Assembly (NCBI GenBank): GCA_946902875.1
Contig: OX336345.1
Coordinates: 19,065,395-19,129,394 of the forward strand
Origin: Nematopogon swammerdamellus
Lineage: Eukaryota > Arthropoda > Insecta > Lepidoptera > Adelidae
Reading direction: 5' to 3'
Length of the DNA: 64,000 bases
The position numbers were made by a program, and so were the translations under genes. The number at the start of each line of letters is the position of its first letter. Position 1 is the first letter of the stretch. Under the pieces are notes generated by a model. It was given only the letters and a program-made list of their open reading frames with translations. It had not been told where the DNA came from and searched no databases. Below are positions 11,224 to 23,900 of the stretch, one piece after another.

Positions 11224-11871
11224 TAACACTTAGTTTTTGTTTTCGTTCGATCGCCGATTATTTCTGTTATATCGTACCTTTGATCTCAACGTCGATTCGT
11301 TATTAATGTTAAAGTGTTACGGGCTAGGTTCCGCATTTATCATAAGTGGGGGTGTGTGAGAGTGGAGTGTGGGGGGTAGAGGAGAGTGCAGGGAGAGTGT
11401 GGAGGAGAGAGGGCGCGGCGCGGCGCGGCGCTGGACGTGCAATGTAAAGTTAGTCTGATTATCGTGATATCGTCGAGAAGTGGATAATATGTTTTATGTT
11501 CCTTAACCGAGATACAAATAAACATTTCCGGTTGTAATACCGCTTAGTAGATAATATATCAATATGTATTGTGTATATTGTTTATTCGGATTCCATCGAG
11601 TACACGTTAAGCCGAGGTAAACGTTTAAGTGAAGCGCGGGCGATGCGGGTTCGCTCGCGCCCTGTACATTGTTCGATCGACGTGTACATAAGTTCTCCTA
11701 TGTTATGTTACGTTATGTTATAATTTTCACATTTCGGTTGGTACATGTGTTACAAGTGTTAGTCTATCGAAATATGAGACAATTTGCTTTCGTCCTTATT
11801 GCTGACCTGTGCGTAGGCGGAACTGTTTTTTTGTACTGTGTATATTATGTAAGGTTATAAGTTGGAATAAA
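11224..11871 (+). promoter_or_regulatory. KDM3 3' UTR with polyadenylation signals
   Basis: Sequence after the KDM3 stop has no recognisable coding potential. It contains AATAAA at 11517-11522 and at 11866-11871, so the transcript most likely ends near 11540 or 11890. A purine-rich GT/GA tract lies at 11345-11415. Confidence 0.6.
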
Positions 11872-11886
11872 AAAATGTTTATATAA

Positions 11887-12102
11887 TTTGAATTTATTTA
11901 CTCTAACCTCATCATTTTCAGGTTGAGTAAGCCATCAACAACAAGAGTCGACTGAGGCTTTCGAAATAAATAATAAAATATAATAAAGGCACAATAATTT
12001 GGGTTCAGTCGTATGTTTCCATGGCCAATGACATAAATAATTTGACGAAATAATCTGCATTTATGACCTACCACCTTACCTACCTACTTTCTGATGACCC
12101 AA
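11887..12102. other. Intergenic spacer, nothing recognised
   Basis: Short AT-rich stretch after the KDM3 polyadenylation signal. No gene or repeat family was recognised. Confidence 0.5.
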
Positions 12103-12450
12103 GTCAGCCTCGGCAGCTCAGTGGTGCGGTCAGTTATTAGATGGGTGACCGCCCGACCGTTGGAGGCTGACCGTGGTTCGGATTCCACGTTAAACTGTAG
12201 GTCCCTTCCCTTCTTACCTTACTGGGTGGTAGGGTTTATCCCGGCCGGGTTGGTACCACCGCACTGAGCGAAACGTCGGTCGAAACAGCTATGTAAATAG
12301 TTCGTGTTTTCCGTCCAGTTCAGTGTAGCCGGCGCGAAATGAAGGCAAGCACTGACATAGCACCTAGTTCACCCGGTGTTATGGGCTGACATCACGGATG
12401 TTGTAGGTGATGTAGCCAACCGTGTCAGTTTCCATAAAAAAAAAAAACCC
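12103..12450 (+). mobile_element. SINE H1 plus body S with poly(A)
   Basis: Full body ending CAGTTTCCATAAAAAAAAAA, but with an internal deletion in the head (the 5S-like GTTAAGCAACG segment is missing). A short target duplication, approximately ACCCAA, brackets it. Confidence 0.75.
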
Positions 12451-12846
12451 AAAAGATTTTCGACATTATGAAAAAGTGGTTCCGCACTGGATAGATTGGA
12501 GAGGCTTGTATCCGGTAGTGGACCTGGATACAAACACGCTGCTGGTGCAAAGGTTATTTCTTATGTTCATTACTTTCTGTTGACCCAGCACTATCACAGC
12601 GAAATGTACAGTGGTTCGGTGTACAGTGGCGTCTAGCACAAAATATTGCTTCCATCTAAGTTTTTACAAGAAAAAAAAACAAAATCCTGCCAGAAAAAAA
12701 AAATCTTGACATTCATAGTTAATAAATAAATAAGCATTTATCCAAAGAGAATATACCTAACCACTTAATATATCGTGATATATCGTAGTAAGAACAATTT
12801 ATTGTTCTTATGCGCAAAACCAAAGAGGATCCTAACATCAATCGTA

Positions 12847-13144
12847 AGCTAGGCGTCCATTAGCGGCGGATCGGGTCGGGTCGGGTCGGGGCGGAACGGG
12901 CTGCATCGCATACGTTGTGTTGCGTCCATCTTACGGGGCGCGGCGGATCGGCTAGGCGGATTTTTTGCTTCAGACGTTATCTGCTGCTCAGCAAGTGCGT
13001 TCGTTGTACACAATGGGTAGCTCCGATGAAGAAATTTTGTTGTTTCAAATTGTTTTTGAAGAAAAACAGTTAAATGAAAATAAAAAACGAAGAGAGCATA
13101 AGGTGTGGGTGCGTGAGGTGCGTTGCATATATGCAAGAAAATAA
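12847..13144 (+). mobile_element. Harbinger-like transposon fragment with N-terminal ORF
   Basis: A G/C-rich end (GCGTCCATTAGCGGCGG) is followed by a 43-codon ORF at 13013-13144 (MGSSDEEILLFQIVFEE..., RREHKVWVREVR, stop TAA). This resembles the N-terminus of PIF/Harbinger transposases. The right terminus was not found, so the copy is truncated or rearranged. Confidence 0.45.
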
Positions 13145-13211
13145 ATTATATAAGAAGGTATTTGGCTCTCCTAGATCGGACAGCTCTTTATACTGTTGTA
13201 CTAAAGAAATA

Positions 13212-13269
13212 GGAAGTGTCTATTCGCAGGTATACCTGCATGCAGGTATACCTGCGAATAGACACTTCC
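13212..13269. repeat. 58-bp perfect palindrome
   Basis: GGAAGTGTCTATTCGCAGG and its exact complement meet at the centre between 13240 and 13241 with no spacer and no mismatch. It sits just after the Harbinger-like fragment. Confidence 0.9.
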
Positions 13270-13389
13270 GTGTCGTACTCACTAGTCACAGTCAGCCTTG
13301 TCAACCTGCGTTGGTCTGTTTTTTGCATGAATTTCTAAATTATTTGAGCTAGCACGAGTCAATCCGACAATCAGATGCTGCAGTCGTGT

Positions 13390-13640
13390 CATCCATCACT
13401 CCAGATTTAACGCCATCTAGTGATAAGTAGTATAACTGAATACACACCGCCATCTTGCTTTCACTAGCTGAACATATTAGCGACCTCTAGTGGTGAATAG
13501 TACAACTAAAAGCACACCGCCATCTCGAGGTCACTAGCGGAGCATACTAGCGACATCTAGCAGTGAATAGAACTATTAATGAAATCCATAATAATATATA
13601 TATATATATATATAGCTTAGGATTTTAGCGCCATCTAGAG
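13390..13640 (+). repeat. Degenerate tandem repeat with GCCATCT motif and (TA)n
   Basis: A unit of about 70 bp containing ACACACCGCCATCT...CACTAGC...AGCGAC(C/A)TCTAG recurs from 13430 to 13570. It is followed by a short (TA)n run at 13594-13612 and one more GCCATCTAGAGG. Confidence 0.6.
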
Positions 13641-13981
13641 GTTATTGTGAAAACTAAGATGAAACTACCTTTGATGTCGACACTTGAAGCAAATTTTAAA
13701 CCCAGCCGACCAATCCCAGTCGACTTCAAAAGTCACCGCCGCCAGGGCGGAAGGTATCGTGCTCTCAGCCTACGGCCGAGGCTATTCCAATCAGATTTTT
13801 GTCTGGTTTGGAAGGCTCCATTCGATCCTATGGCTGGACGTTCGCGTTAAGCCGTCTGGAGTAGGTATATTTCGTCGCTTGAGCTTTGGCTGCGCTTTGG
13901 CACAGGCTGGGGTAAATTTCGGAACATACAAAATGTTGCAGTTACGGGGCCTCGATCAGCTATAATGATCCTGCAGTATTT

Positions 13982-14465
13982 TTTTTTTATGGAACTTGAC
14001 ACGGTTGGCTACATCACCTACAACATCCGTGATGTCAGCCAATAACACCGGGTGAACTAGGTGCCATGTCAGTGCTTCCCTTCATTTCATGTCGGCTACA
14101 CTAAACTGAACGGAAAACACGAACTATTTACATAGCCGTTTCGACCGACGACGTTTCGTTCAGTGCGGTGGTACCAACCCGGCCGGGATAAACCCTACCA
14201 CCAAGTAAGGTAAGAAGGGAAGGGACCTACAGTTTCACGTGGAATCCGAACCACGGCCAGCCTCCAACGGTCGAGCGGTCACCCATCCAAACACTGACCG
14301 CGCTCAGCGTTGCTTAACAACAGTTGACTAACCAACCGCACCACTGAGCTACCGAGACCTCGACCGAGACTGACGAATTTTCTTATCCCTTAGTCGACTT
14401 TTACGATATGCGACGGGGAGAGATACAGTGGGGCTATTCTTTTTAAGTACCGACCCCACACGGTA
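13982..14465 (-). mobile_element. Composite SINE: head H2 joined to head H1 plus body S
   Basis: In minus orientation: head H2 (CGTGTGGGGTCGGTACTT, reversed at 14440-14465), the linker AAGAAAATTCGTCA, then the tRNA/5S-like head and body S ending in poly(A) (the T run at 13980-13988). The same linker and order occur at 47402-47877, so this is a transmitted composite form rather than a chance neighbour. Confidence 0.75.
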
Positions 14466-14479
14466 CAAGTATTTCGAGT

Positions 14480-14700
14480 CGGCATTAGATTATTAGATTA
14501 ATCGGGATGGTTGTTAGCTATGTTTGTAATTAAGTAATCAAACAATTAATTATCTTAAAAATTTAGCGGATTTGTATGCGGTTTTCTTTAAAAAGGTTGA
14601 AATAAAAGTTAAATTAGAAATTTAAAATAAAGGCCCGACCCTTAAAAAGTCAAAAATAATTTCCGTTTACTTACTTGAAGGAGTCGGTTAAATTTCTAAT
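14480..14700 (+). mobile_element. Dispersed repeat R, 3' UTR-like LINE piece
   Basis: Contains AATCGGGATGGTTGTTAGCTA, AGGCCCGACCCTTAAAAAG and TCCGTTTACTTACTTGAAGG. Pieces recur at 30685-30905 and, inverted, at 61660-61945, with a separate 3' part at 59947-59990. The low-complexity tail suggests a LINE 3' end; the family is not fixed. Confidence 0.55.
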
Positions 14701-14950
14701 TTATGTCATGAGCAGTACCTCCCGCAGTCCCGCCACGTACGTACGCCATACTAACGCACGCTATCAAAAATATCTACTGACATTTAGTGAACATAACATA
14801 ATGTGGACTAACTCTCTATATAATAAAGCTTTATTATTTACTCGTTAGCTTTCCCTGACAAAACCGGTTGTCAAGTCAGGTACAACAATGACCAAACGTA
14901 ATGCAGCGAGCTCTTTATGTGATGTGATGTCAGCGCTCGGAATCATAAAT

Positions 14951-15171
14951 CTAGAAACTCATTGGGCCCACGTACGCCACACACGCAAATCTGGGCGCGT
15001 CGGTCTCCATACATTTTATATGGAAGAGTGCACGCAGTTTCATTGCCGCCCACGCCGCGCCACCCTACGCTACGCGACACACTGCGTGCTGCACTCTTCC
15101 ATATAAAATGTATGGAGACCGACGCGCCCACGTACGCGTGCGTAGCGTACGTGGGCCCAATGAGTTTCTAG
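14951..15171. mobile_element. 221-bp foldback MITE
   Basis: Long inverted arms start CTAGAAACTCATTGGGCCCA on both ends and include GCGCGTCGGTCTCCATACAT and TTTATATGGAAGAGTGCA. TA or CTAG flanks the ends. The centre is only about 45 bp. Superfamily uncertain. Confidence 0.7.
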
Positions 15172-15439
15172 CTTTATTCGCTTCCAGCAAGCAATCGATT
15201 CTAAAAGTGCAAGTACTCTTGTAGAATCATGTCCGATCGATCATGTATCCTCCCTCACCTCATATAAATGACACTGATTGCAAAAAAAATAAAAAATAAT
15301 CATGTAAGTCATACGCGCACTTCACTAAATTGCACTTTTTAATGAAGTATTAGGTATTATTTTATTTTCTATCTTATTGAAAACTGTATTTTCTATCGAT
15401 TTTACGATCTTGAAAAAAAAACTTTATTATGAATTAATC

Positions 15440-15700
15440 CAAGCTTGACCCTTTTTTAAATTTCCGTACCCCGTACGGAAGCTTATTTATTAGTTATTCA
15501 TCGTCCGTCCGTCCGTTTGTCCGTCTGTCTGTCCGTCCGTCCGGTGGCTGTATCTTTGGAACCGTAGAGCTAGATGGTTGAAATTTTCCCAGAATAGGTA
15601 TGTGTCTGCCGAGAACTACAACCATTGACCGTGAAAGGGCGTTTTTAGGGCGTTTCAGTTGGAAATAGCTGAAAATAATACCTAAATTCTTTTCAAACGT
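15440..15700 (+). repeat. Dispersed repeat with CCGTACGGAAG and (CGTC)n
   Basis: Carries TTTCCGTACCCCGTACGGAAG, then a CCGTCCGTCCG/TCTGTC tract and a GTGGCTGTATCTTTGGAACCG stretch. Related copies are at 19930-20237, 37897-37965 and 38795-38870, and the same tract is built into the NCAPH2 minisatellite. Confidence 0.6.
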
Positions 15701-15715
15701 ATGTTACGTATGTAT

Positions 15716-15975
15716 CGTGTGGGGACGGTACTTTAAAAGAATAGCCCCACTGCATCTCTCCCCGTGTATGTCGTAAAAGGCGACTAAGGGATATGACTCC
15801 CTTCTTATTTTACTAGGTGGTAGGGTTTAACCCGCCCGGGTTGATACCAACGCACTGAATGAAAGGTCGATCGAAACGGCTATGTAAATAGTTTGTGTTT
15901 TCCGTCCAGTTCAGTGTAGCCGGCACGACCGACGGGAAGCATTGACGTGGCACCAAGTTCATCCGGTGTTGGGCT
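15716..15975 (+). mobile_element. SINE with head H2 joined directly to body S
   Basis: Head H2 (TGTGGGGACGGTACTTTAA...GACTAAGGGAT) runs straight into body S (TTACTAGGTGGTAGGGTTTA...TCATCCGGTGTT) without the tRNA/5S head. The copy at 30013-30340 has the same build. Confidence 0.75.
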
Positions 15976-15989
15976 TTTTACTTTACTAA

Positions 15990-16547
15990 TTTTTACTTTA
16001 CGATTAAATAATGAAAAAAAAAAATACAGTCGAATTGAGAACCTCCTCCTTTTTTGAAGTCGGTTAATAAGAACAAAACTAATATACAAAACACAGCAAT
16101 ATTTATTCGCAGATATTGAAAATCAACAACAAGTCGCACTGTTAAAATAAAACCGTCATTATACAAAAATCTACATTTTTCAGGAGAAAAATGTCTGAAT
16201 GTCCTTGGGCGTCGTTAGACACCTTATGGGTGGTTTGGATCCACATGTCGCGCTTTCTATTAAAAAATTAAATATTTAAGAAAGAAATCACTAGTTGCTA
16301 ACACGCCCGCCACTCGCCATGGTTTTAGACATACAACCCATCCCATTCAAGTTTGCCGGTCCGTGGAATTCAATCTGGGGCCTGGGGGCACGGCCGTGTC
16401 CCCGCCAAGTCGAGTTTTGTTTGAGCATTCTTATGGCAGTAAAACTGTACTCAAACTTGCCGCAATTTGTTCTATCGTTCTATCCGCTTCGATTACAATC
16501 ATAAAGAAGAACCGCCAAGAAACTTCTCAGGGTATTTGACGTTTTTT
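15990..16547. other. Repeat debris before the SINE at 16548
   Basis: Contains an inverted end of the common ACCGACTTCAAAAAAGG repeat (to about 16072) and a LINE-tail-like piece at 16195-16255 that recurs at 40140-40235 and 40420-40500. No gene is seen. Confidence 0.5.
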
Positions 16548-16963
16548 TTTAATGTAATACGGTATGGTTGGCTGAGTCGGAGGGGCCAAAGCACATGCTC
16601 CGACCGCGACCAGCCAATATCACCTCCGAGAAGGTAGGTGCCATACCGGAGACTTCCCTGGATTGCTGGCTATAACTACTGGACTAGAGGAGAACACAAC
16701 TGAGGCTGCTGTGCGGCCATCTTAGATCCAGTACGGTGGTATCAACCCAGTCGGCTACAATTTGAGCCTACCACCTAGTAATGGGCAAGGGAAGGGACCT
16801 AAAGTTTTACACCGGTTCCGAACGGTGAAGCAGCAGGTGTAGGTATGCACGTAAACTTTTTCGTCAGAAAAAACTCATTGGTTCACGCAGACCGGATTCG
16901 AACCGAGGACCTCTCGCATGAGAAGCCGATGCCTAAACCACTCGGCCACCCGCCGCTTTAAAC
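16548..16963 (-). mobile_element. tRNA-derived SINE (head H3)
   Basis: Near-complete copy of the 7150-7564 element, with B box GGTTCGAATCC (complement near 16890) and A box TGGCCGAGTGG. Right of the head, the segment CGGCCACCCGCCGCTTTAAACT is repeated about three times in degenerate form to 17010. Confidence 0.8.
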
Positions 16964-17478
16964 TCGGCCACCCGGCCGCTTTAAACTCGACCACCCGTCG
17001 TCGCTTTAAAACCGCTGCTTGAGTGACGTCACATGGTCAGCGGCAAACCTGAGTGGGACGGGTCATATTAAGTTTCGCCTGTTTTACATTAGTTAATCCA
17101 GTGTAGTGTTAATAAAATATGTAGGTAATTTTATTGTCAAACTTTAACGTTTTCGGAGTTCGGAGAAGTGTTTTTGCGCCAGAGGAAAAAACAGCTTGCA
17201 ACCGGGGAGCGGGGAGTCCGGCGGAGGCGCGCGGCACAGGCATAGTTCAAACAGACTAGTTAACCGTCTTCATACAAACGCGTCGATTTCGCACTCACAC
17301 AAGCGCGCGCCAGCGCACGCTGTACACAACCACTACTTACATTCTCACTTCCCTCGCTTGTAGTCAGTGATGGCCGCCCCGCACTCGATTTTTTTTGTTT
17401 TGTTATATTTTACCGTGTGGGGCCGGTACTTAAAAAGAATAGCCCCGCTGCATCTCTCCCTATGCATGCCGTAAAAGG

Positions 17479-17554
17479 TCTCTCTCTCTCAATCTCTCTC
17501 TCTCTCTATCTCTATCTCTGTCACTCCTTCTCTCTCTCACTCTTTCTCTCTCTC

Positions 17555-17585
<31 letters not shown>

Positions 17586-17636
17586 ATCTCTCTCTCTCCT
17601 CTCTCTTTCTATCTCTCTCTCTCTCTCTCTCTCTCT
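17479..17636 (+). repeat. (CT)n microsatellite
   Basis: About 155 bp of CT with TT, CA and TA interruptions. It begins inside a truncated H2 head (17405-17478) and ends some 225 bp upstream of the Kazal gene TATA box. Such tracts can act as GAGA-factor sites on the other strand; a role here is inference. Confidence 0.85.
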
Positions 17637-17861
17637 GGAATTGCATTTCCACCATAATGGGCTCACTACCTGTCAATTGTGTTAGTGTTGTGACTTGTGA
17701 GTTGTGTGTGTGTGACATCCCTGGTGACTCGGCGCAGCGTAGGTAGTTATTTTAAAAATTGGCTCCAGTTACCTACTTGTCTCATTTTACTATGGCGCAG
17801 GCGAGGTGAGGTGAGACTGAGAGATGTCAGATAAGCCCCCCCTCCCCCGCGCGCGAGCTGC

Positions 17862-17952
17862 TATAAAGCCCGACGCCCCTCCCCGCCTCCGCACACCGGC
17901 GCGGCCGCAGCTTCCGATCACACACAACTAGACCCGCAGACCGACTGACAAG
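17862..17952 (+). promoter_or_regulatory. Core promoter and 5' UTR of the plus-strand Kazal gene
   Basis: A TATAAA box at 17862-17867 lies in a GC-rich block about 90 bp upstream of the ATG. Transcription probably starts near 17890-17900, giving a short leader. Confidence 0.65.
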
Positions 17953-20900
17953 ATGAGGACACTTCTGCTTGTGACACTGGGTGAGTTCAGTTTTGGTTTA
18001 ATTTTTTATTATTATGATAATAGAAAACAAACCTATGTACGCTTTGGTATATGGTACTGTATCACGTGGTACATCGCAAAATCAACAGCGATTGGGCTAA
18101 AGCCAGGAGTTGGACTAAACCTAGGCTTAGCCTCTCTTCAGTTTATCCTGCAGAAATTAAGAAGAATTAAGAAGAATTAATTATTTTCTCGATTATTTTT
18201 AAAGTTAGCAAATATATCCTAACCTAATGTAAAAAAAAAAACTGGTATTAATCGAAGGGCCTGTGTAAAACATACACACACCCACACACGAAGAAGGCAT
18301 AGGAGTTGTAGAAGGAAAGCCACAGGTTAGATACTGGGAAAGGCGTGATTTTCACTAATAAATAAAGCGAATTTTCTACGGGCGACCCAATGGTCTACTG
18401 TGGGGCGGGCGACCGACGCGACGACCGTGTAACGTTCGTACGTCAATAAATGAATATCCTTATAACTCGAGAACCACTTTATCGATTTACATACGGTTTC
18501 ACTGTGACATTCGGTCATTTTCATTTCTCAAGATGGTTTTAGGCTATAAATTATAACGCTACGTCATCGACGGCCTGAGCTGTGAGCAAAAAAAGTCACG
18601 CGACGCAAAGCCGCGAGCAAAAGATGTATAAAGATACAGACGGTACAAATTACGTTTGATTGATGTGCTGTCAAGTGAAAACGTTTTAACATAAAAATAC
18701 AGGTAAATTTAAGTAATGTAATAAAATGCGAAAGTGGAATTGACAACAATGACCGCACAAGACTTCTCAACTTACTTACATGTTACTATGCATGCAGCTA
18801 CAGGGATTATCGCGTGACCTTTCACTGTATGTACACACTATTTATCACAGTTTAATTTATATACTTACTATATAAAAACATGTTTTTGTCATTTGCCTTT
18901 TTACCATACTACGACAAAGCCGGAGCGAGTTTATCTCATCTGTTGGGGGCATAGGCGTCCAGAGGGTTTGGGGTTTAACCCCCCCCCCCCCCCTTACAGA
19001 AAAACACCCCCCCTCCCCCTACAGAAAAACACCCCCCCCCCCTACCGAAATCCTGGACATGCCCTTGGTTGAGGGTGGTCTCCTCAATGAATATTTGTTG
19101 CTATGGTTACAAAAATAACAAAAAAATGAATTTTCACATAAACAATATTATAGCGGTATTTATTTTTCAAAAAATACCTTCTTGCACCTTTAATTTTTTT
19201 AATTTTTACCCAACTACGGCGAAGCCAAAAGAAGGGTAATAATTTTTATTATTAAAAGGGATAATATAAGGGATAATAAGGTAATATACCTACACTACAT
19301 TACCGCTCCCGCGTCGTGTGCTCGCCACTCGCCTCGTTCGCGTAATCCACAAATTGTGCTCTCATCTCATCAACCAATATAATTCGCATCTCCGCCACTT
19401 GTGGAGCTCGTTCGTCGCGCGTCGGTCGGTCGTGCATTCTTGAATCGTAAAACTGTTCCGTTCGAGCACAGATTGAATAATAGTTACGTTCTTGGGGGGG
19501 GGGGGGGGGGGGGGGGCGTCCACTGTATGAATCAGTCCTGGATTTCCCATTAGGCCGTATAGGCCGCGGCCTAGGGGCGGCAAACTTCAGAAAAAACAAT
19601 TGCGCTTTTGTACAGTGTAAGCCGTCAAGTTTGTGCGCGATTATGGACGCAATACTCAAGCAAGTGACTTGTGGATAGGGTTTTCGATCTATTAAATGCT
19701 AAATATCATTTGGGTCAAGGTTTTAAGTCCCCATTGCGACTTAGTAATACTCCTATCCTATATTATTTATTTATGTTTTGCGCGGGCGGCGAAAGTAAGT
19801 GTCCTGTACTTAAGAATAGTACAAGTCCGGCACTGTCATGATTCATGATAGTCATGCATGAATGAATGCTGTCTGTAGTCGGTCGCCGGTCGGTCGGTCG
19901 GACACGTAGTCTATTCATTCTAAGCGCCCATTTTTTAGGTTTCCGTATCCCGTACGGAAGCCTATTACTTAAGCCTACGCCGCGCCGTCTGTCTGTCTGT
20001 CCGTCCGTCTGTCCGAGAGCTGTATTGACTCTTGACTTGAACCGCAATGGGTAGCCCGTTGAAATTTTCACAGAATATGTGTTATTATGGCGAATATAAC
20101 AACAAATAATAAATAAAAAATAGAAAAAGTAAAAAATTAAGCGGTTTCCCATACAAGAAACGTGTTTTTTTTTCAATGTTTTTTTTTGTGGTGCGGAAAC
20201 CTCGGTGCGCGAGTCCGACTCGCACTTGGCCGGTTTTTTCTATTTATTTCCTTTTAGTGTTGGTATCGCGCTGTCAAGCTCTTGGCAACGATACCACACT
20301 CCATGGGATTTCGAAAAAAAAACATATTTCAAAGTTTGACAATATGGCACATGAGGGCGCGCCATTTTGAATTTTTTATAAAAAAAAACTAGCCTGTGAA
20401 ACGCGGGCGAGACGAAAACAACAATGCCTCATATAATATGTTGAAACTTACTAAAATACCTACATACAAAAATAAACTACTCATTATAAAATTTAATGTG
20501 TTTTGCACAAAACCTGCATTACATAAATAAGTCTTGATTGATATCTCAAAATAGTTTACCTTCATTATTCCTATTAACAGGTTCACCTTGACGTGACGCA
20601 TTGTGCAGAATTCTAGATGTCAATGCCTAGCTAGACGTTGTGTAGAAGCATACAACTGTTATTGCATTGCTAATTCAACCTGAAATGGTATGGAAGACAT
20701 TATTAATGTCTTCAGTTTTTTTTAGGGTTTTTAACCCTATAATGATTATTGTTGAGAAACCATCGATTATACTATAATCGATGGTTTCTCGGGTATATGG
20801 GGACGTAGCAATTTATTTAAAAAAAGAATTATTAATTAAAATAATATTTTTAATATTGTGAGTCACGCACGCCACGCAAACTCCTGGTTTGTGTCAACTT

Positions 20901-23900
20901 GCACAATTCCTTTGAAACGGCTTTTCAGCAACATCACCGGATATAACTAATTGAAGGGTTGAAATTCTATAGGGTCTATGTGCCTAAAAGTTAAAGTCGA
21001 GATATAACAAAAAAAACTGAAAAATACACGCATAGTGGCACATAGACTTGCTATAACAGCGTCTGTGTAGTAGTAGGGCGGAGCTAGGCACTTAGACTCT
21101 TTTGTATGTTATTTATTAGCCTTGGCACATTGATTGTATTCCGTAAAAATATCGCTTTGCGATTTTTTGGCACTTAGACCCTATAGAATTTCAATCCTTC
21201 AAATGACAAGCTCAAGTGCAGTATTACTGCCCAATAATACAATAATGCACAATTGTTTATGTATAATGAAAAACATATTAATATGTTAGAGACGTGCGAG
21301 TTCGTGCGACAGGGACAGGGATTGTCTCTTTCTAAAGCCCGATGTGCATTATGTACTGCCGCGAAAATAATGCACATCTGGCTTAGGCCCGAATAAATTA
21401 AAGGCTCGTGAGGTAATTCACTTTAAATTTGACCTTTTGAGTGGCGTCAAATATAATATTGTGAAACGGCGACCTAACCTAACCTAACTATACTTATTGC
21501 GAGACTTATTGCATACCATATACAGTTGAGCCTTGATAATACGAACTAACCCTGTTCGGACTCACGAAGCGTTTTGATTATAGTAGGGTACTATTTATTG
21601 AAAAATAAAAAGCCTTGCCCATCAAATTACGTGGCATCATCTTTTTAGATAACGAGAGGTCAATATGGCTTGCGAGTGGGGTGTTTTCTTGACATTTTAG
21701 ACTAGAACTGCCAATAAAAGACTCGTCATTCCTAGATTCGTCAGCGAGAGGGGGTCACTTGGCGCTGTTCGGATTATAGAGGCGTTCGGATTAGCCTGAG
21801 TGCGGATTATCGAGGCTCTACTGTAGTGAGCTCACTATAGCTGTTTCCCTCGCTCCACAGTGGCAGTGTGCGTCTCGATGGCTCTCTGCAGACCGGACAA
21901 GCCCGACCTGAAGCAGCTGAAGGCCGAGTCTGCCCGCAAGAAGGCCTGCATGCACGACTGCGCGGCCGCCAAGTACGAGCCGGTCTGCGCCGGCAAGGCG
22001 GGAGAGAAGCCCAAGTCCTTCGGCAGCGAGTGCGTCATGCAAAACCATAACTGCGAAAATAATGACCGTGAGTTTCCAGTTTTAAGCCTAGTGTACATAG
22101 TCACGCCTGTTTCCCGGTGAGGTAGGCAGAGACAACCGATCTTAACGCGCCGCGATCCTGCCTGAGTCAGGATCGCGGAAGAGGCGGCGGCAGAGGTGTG
22201 TCAGGATTCCTGACACACCTCTGCCGCCTCTTCCACTCTCATAATGTTCTTCTTTGAGCCTATTAGTGTCTTCACCAAAATAGCATTCCTAGCTTTCCAC
22301 TAGTGGGGATAGTCTAGAATGGAGCTTCGAAGCCATTTCCATGGATGGCACATTTGGAAAATAACAAAAACAATATTTCTTATGAAAAAAAAAAATGGTT
22401 ACTCCAGCCCCTGTAGCGGCGTTACGCGTTACTCACTCCCCGATGTGAGTATGAGAAACGATCTCACTTAAGGAGAGACACCCGGCCCGGGTATTGGTTG
22501 AAATATGCGAGTTTTTGTATGAGTGAGTTAGCGAGTGAGTTTACGCCGGTAGGTAGACCCCCAGGTACCTGTGTCTGTCTTTCTGTGTACAATTATTTTC
22601 GGTAAATCGACTCCTTATAGATCGATTGTACCTACAAGTTGAACCGATAAACCTTATAAAGTTGATTGACCAGTCATCACTCATCACATCAGTCTGCACA
22701 AAAATACCCGACACTGCAGAGTGAATATAATCTGCTCGCTGATGCGATATCAACCGTGCTTCCCGTCCTGCAATCAGTCAGACAAAGTATTCCATTCACA
22801 CAGTGCTAATTAATTACACGGTTGTGTCCGCTTGTCACTTCCACTATATAACTTTATTGTCTGCGAGCGGACTGGTGACCAATACTGTGACCTTCACTGA
22901 GGATAAGGACACTGGACAACTGTGTACAATATACTACAGGCTGGTAGACATGCTGTGCTAAAAACATGTTAATGCTTTTTTTTATGGAAACTGACACGGT
23001 TGTCTACATCACCTATAACATCCGTGATGTCAGCCCATGACACCGGGTGAACTTGGTGTCACGTTAGTGCTTCCATTCGGTCGTGCCGGCTACACTGAAC
23101 TGGACGGAAAACACAAACTATTTACATAGCCGTTTCGACCGACCCAGTGCGATTCAGTGCGGTGGTACCAATCATCATCATCATCATCATCATCAGCCTG
23201 TATCGGTCCACTGCTGGACATAGGCCTCTCCCAAGGCACGCCACCACACGCGGTCTTCCGCTCTTCTCATCCATCCACTCCCGGCTACCTTTTTTAGGTC
23301 ATCTGTCCACGGTCATCTGGTACCAATACGGGCGGGTTAAACCTTACCACCTATTAATATAAGAACGGAGCCATATCATATCCCTTAGTCGCCTTTTACG
23401 ACATACACGGATTAGATTTTAATGTAGTTTTAGCATTGACTTATATAATCACTGAGTTTTAGCTAATTTTAATTTCATAGGATTTTTTTTTAATTTGTTC
23501 AATATCTCTTTTTGTTTTACTAATTAAAACACTTTTCTTTATTTTATTTTTAATTGTTTAGAAGCTCATAGGTATTATAATAATATAACAAATAGGGAAA
23601 TTTATTGGGAAAGTTATTTTCCATTTATTGAATTTTTGGTCTTATAAACATTCGCGGCAGATTATATTTGGAAGACTTGCTGTAACCACAGATTACCAAT
23701 ACATATGTCTGGCTGTAACTAGCTAGACTTTGGCGTTGCGCCGGCGCCGCCGCGGCGCGGGCGCGGTGCGGAGGAGGTTAGTTAAGATTTTCCTGCTAGA
23801 ATCGTGAATGTTGATCACGTCTGCAATTACTAGGTACTACCATGAAGCTCATTTTGATTGTTATTTTAGACTGGATCAGTTTTACCATGTGCACTGTACT

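Noticed and set aside
10138..11229. 363-codon minus-strand frame opposite the JmjC exon
   Set aside because: Shadow of the GC-rich JmjC exon; no domain.
17417..17746. 109-codon frame rich in Ser/Leu
   Set aside because: Translation of the (CT)n microsatellite.
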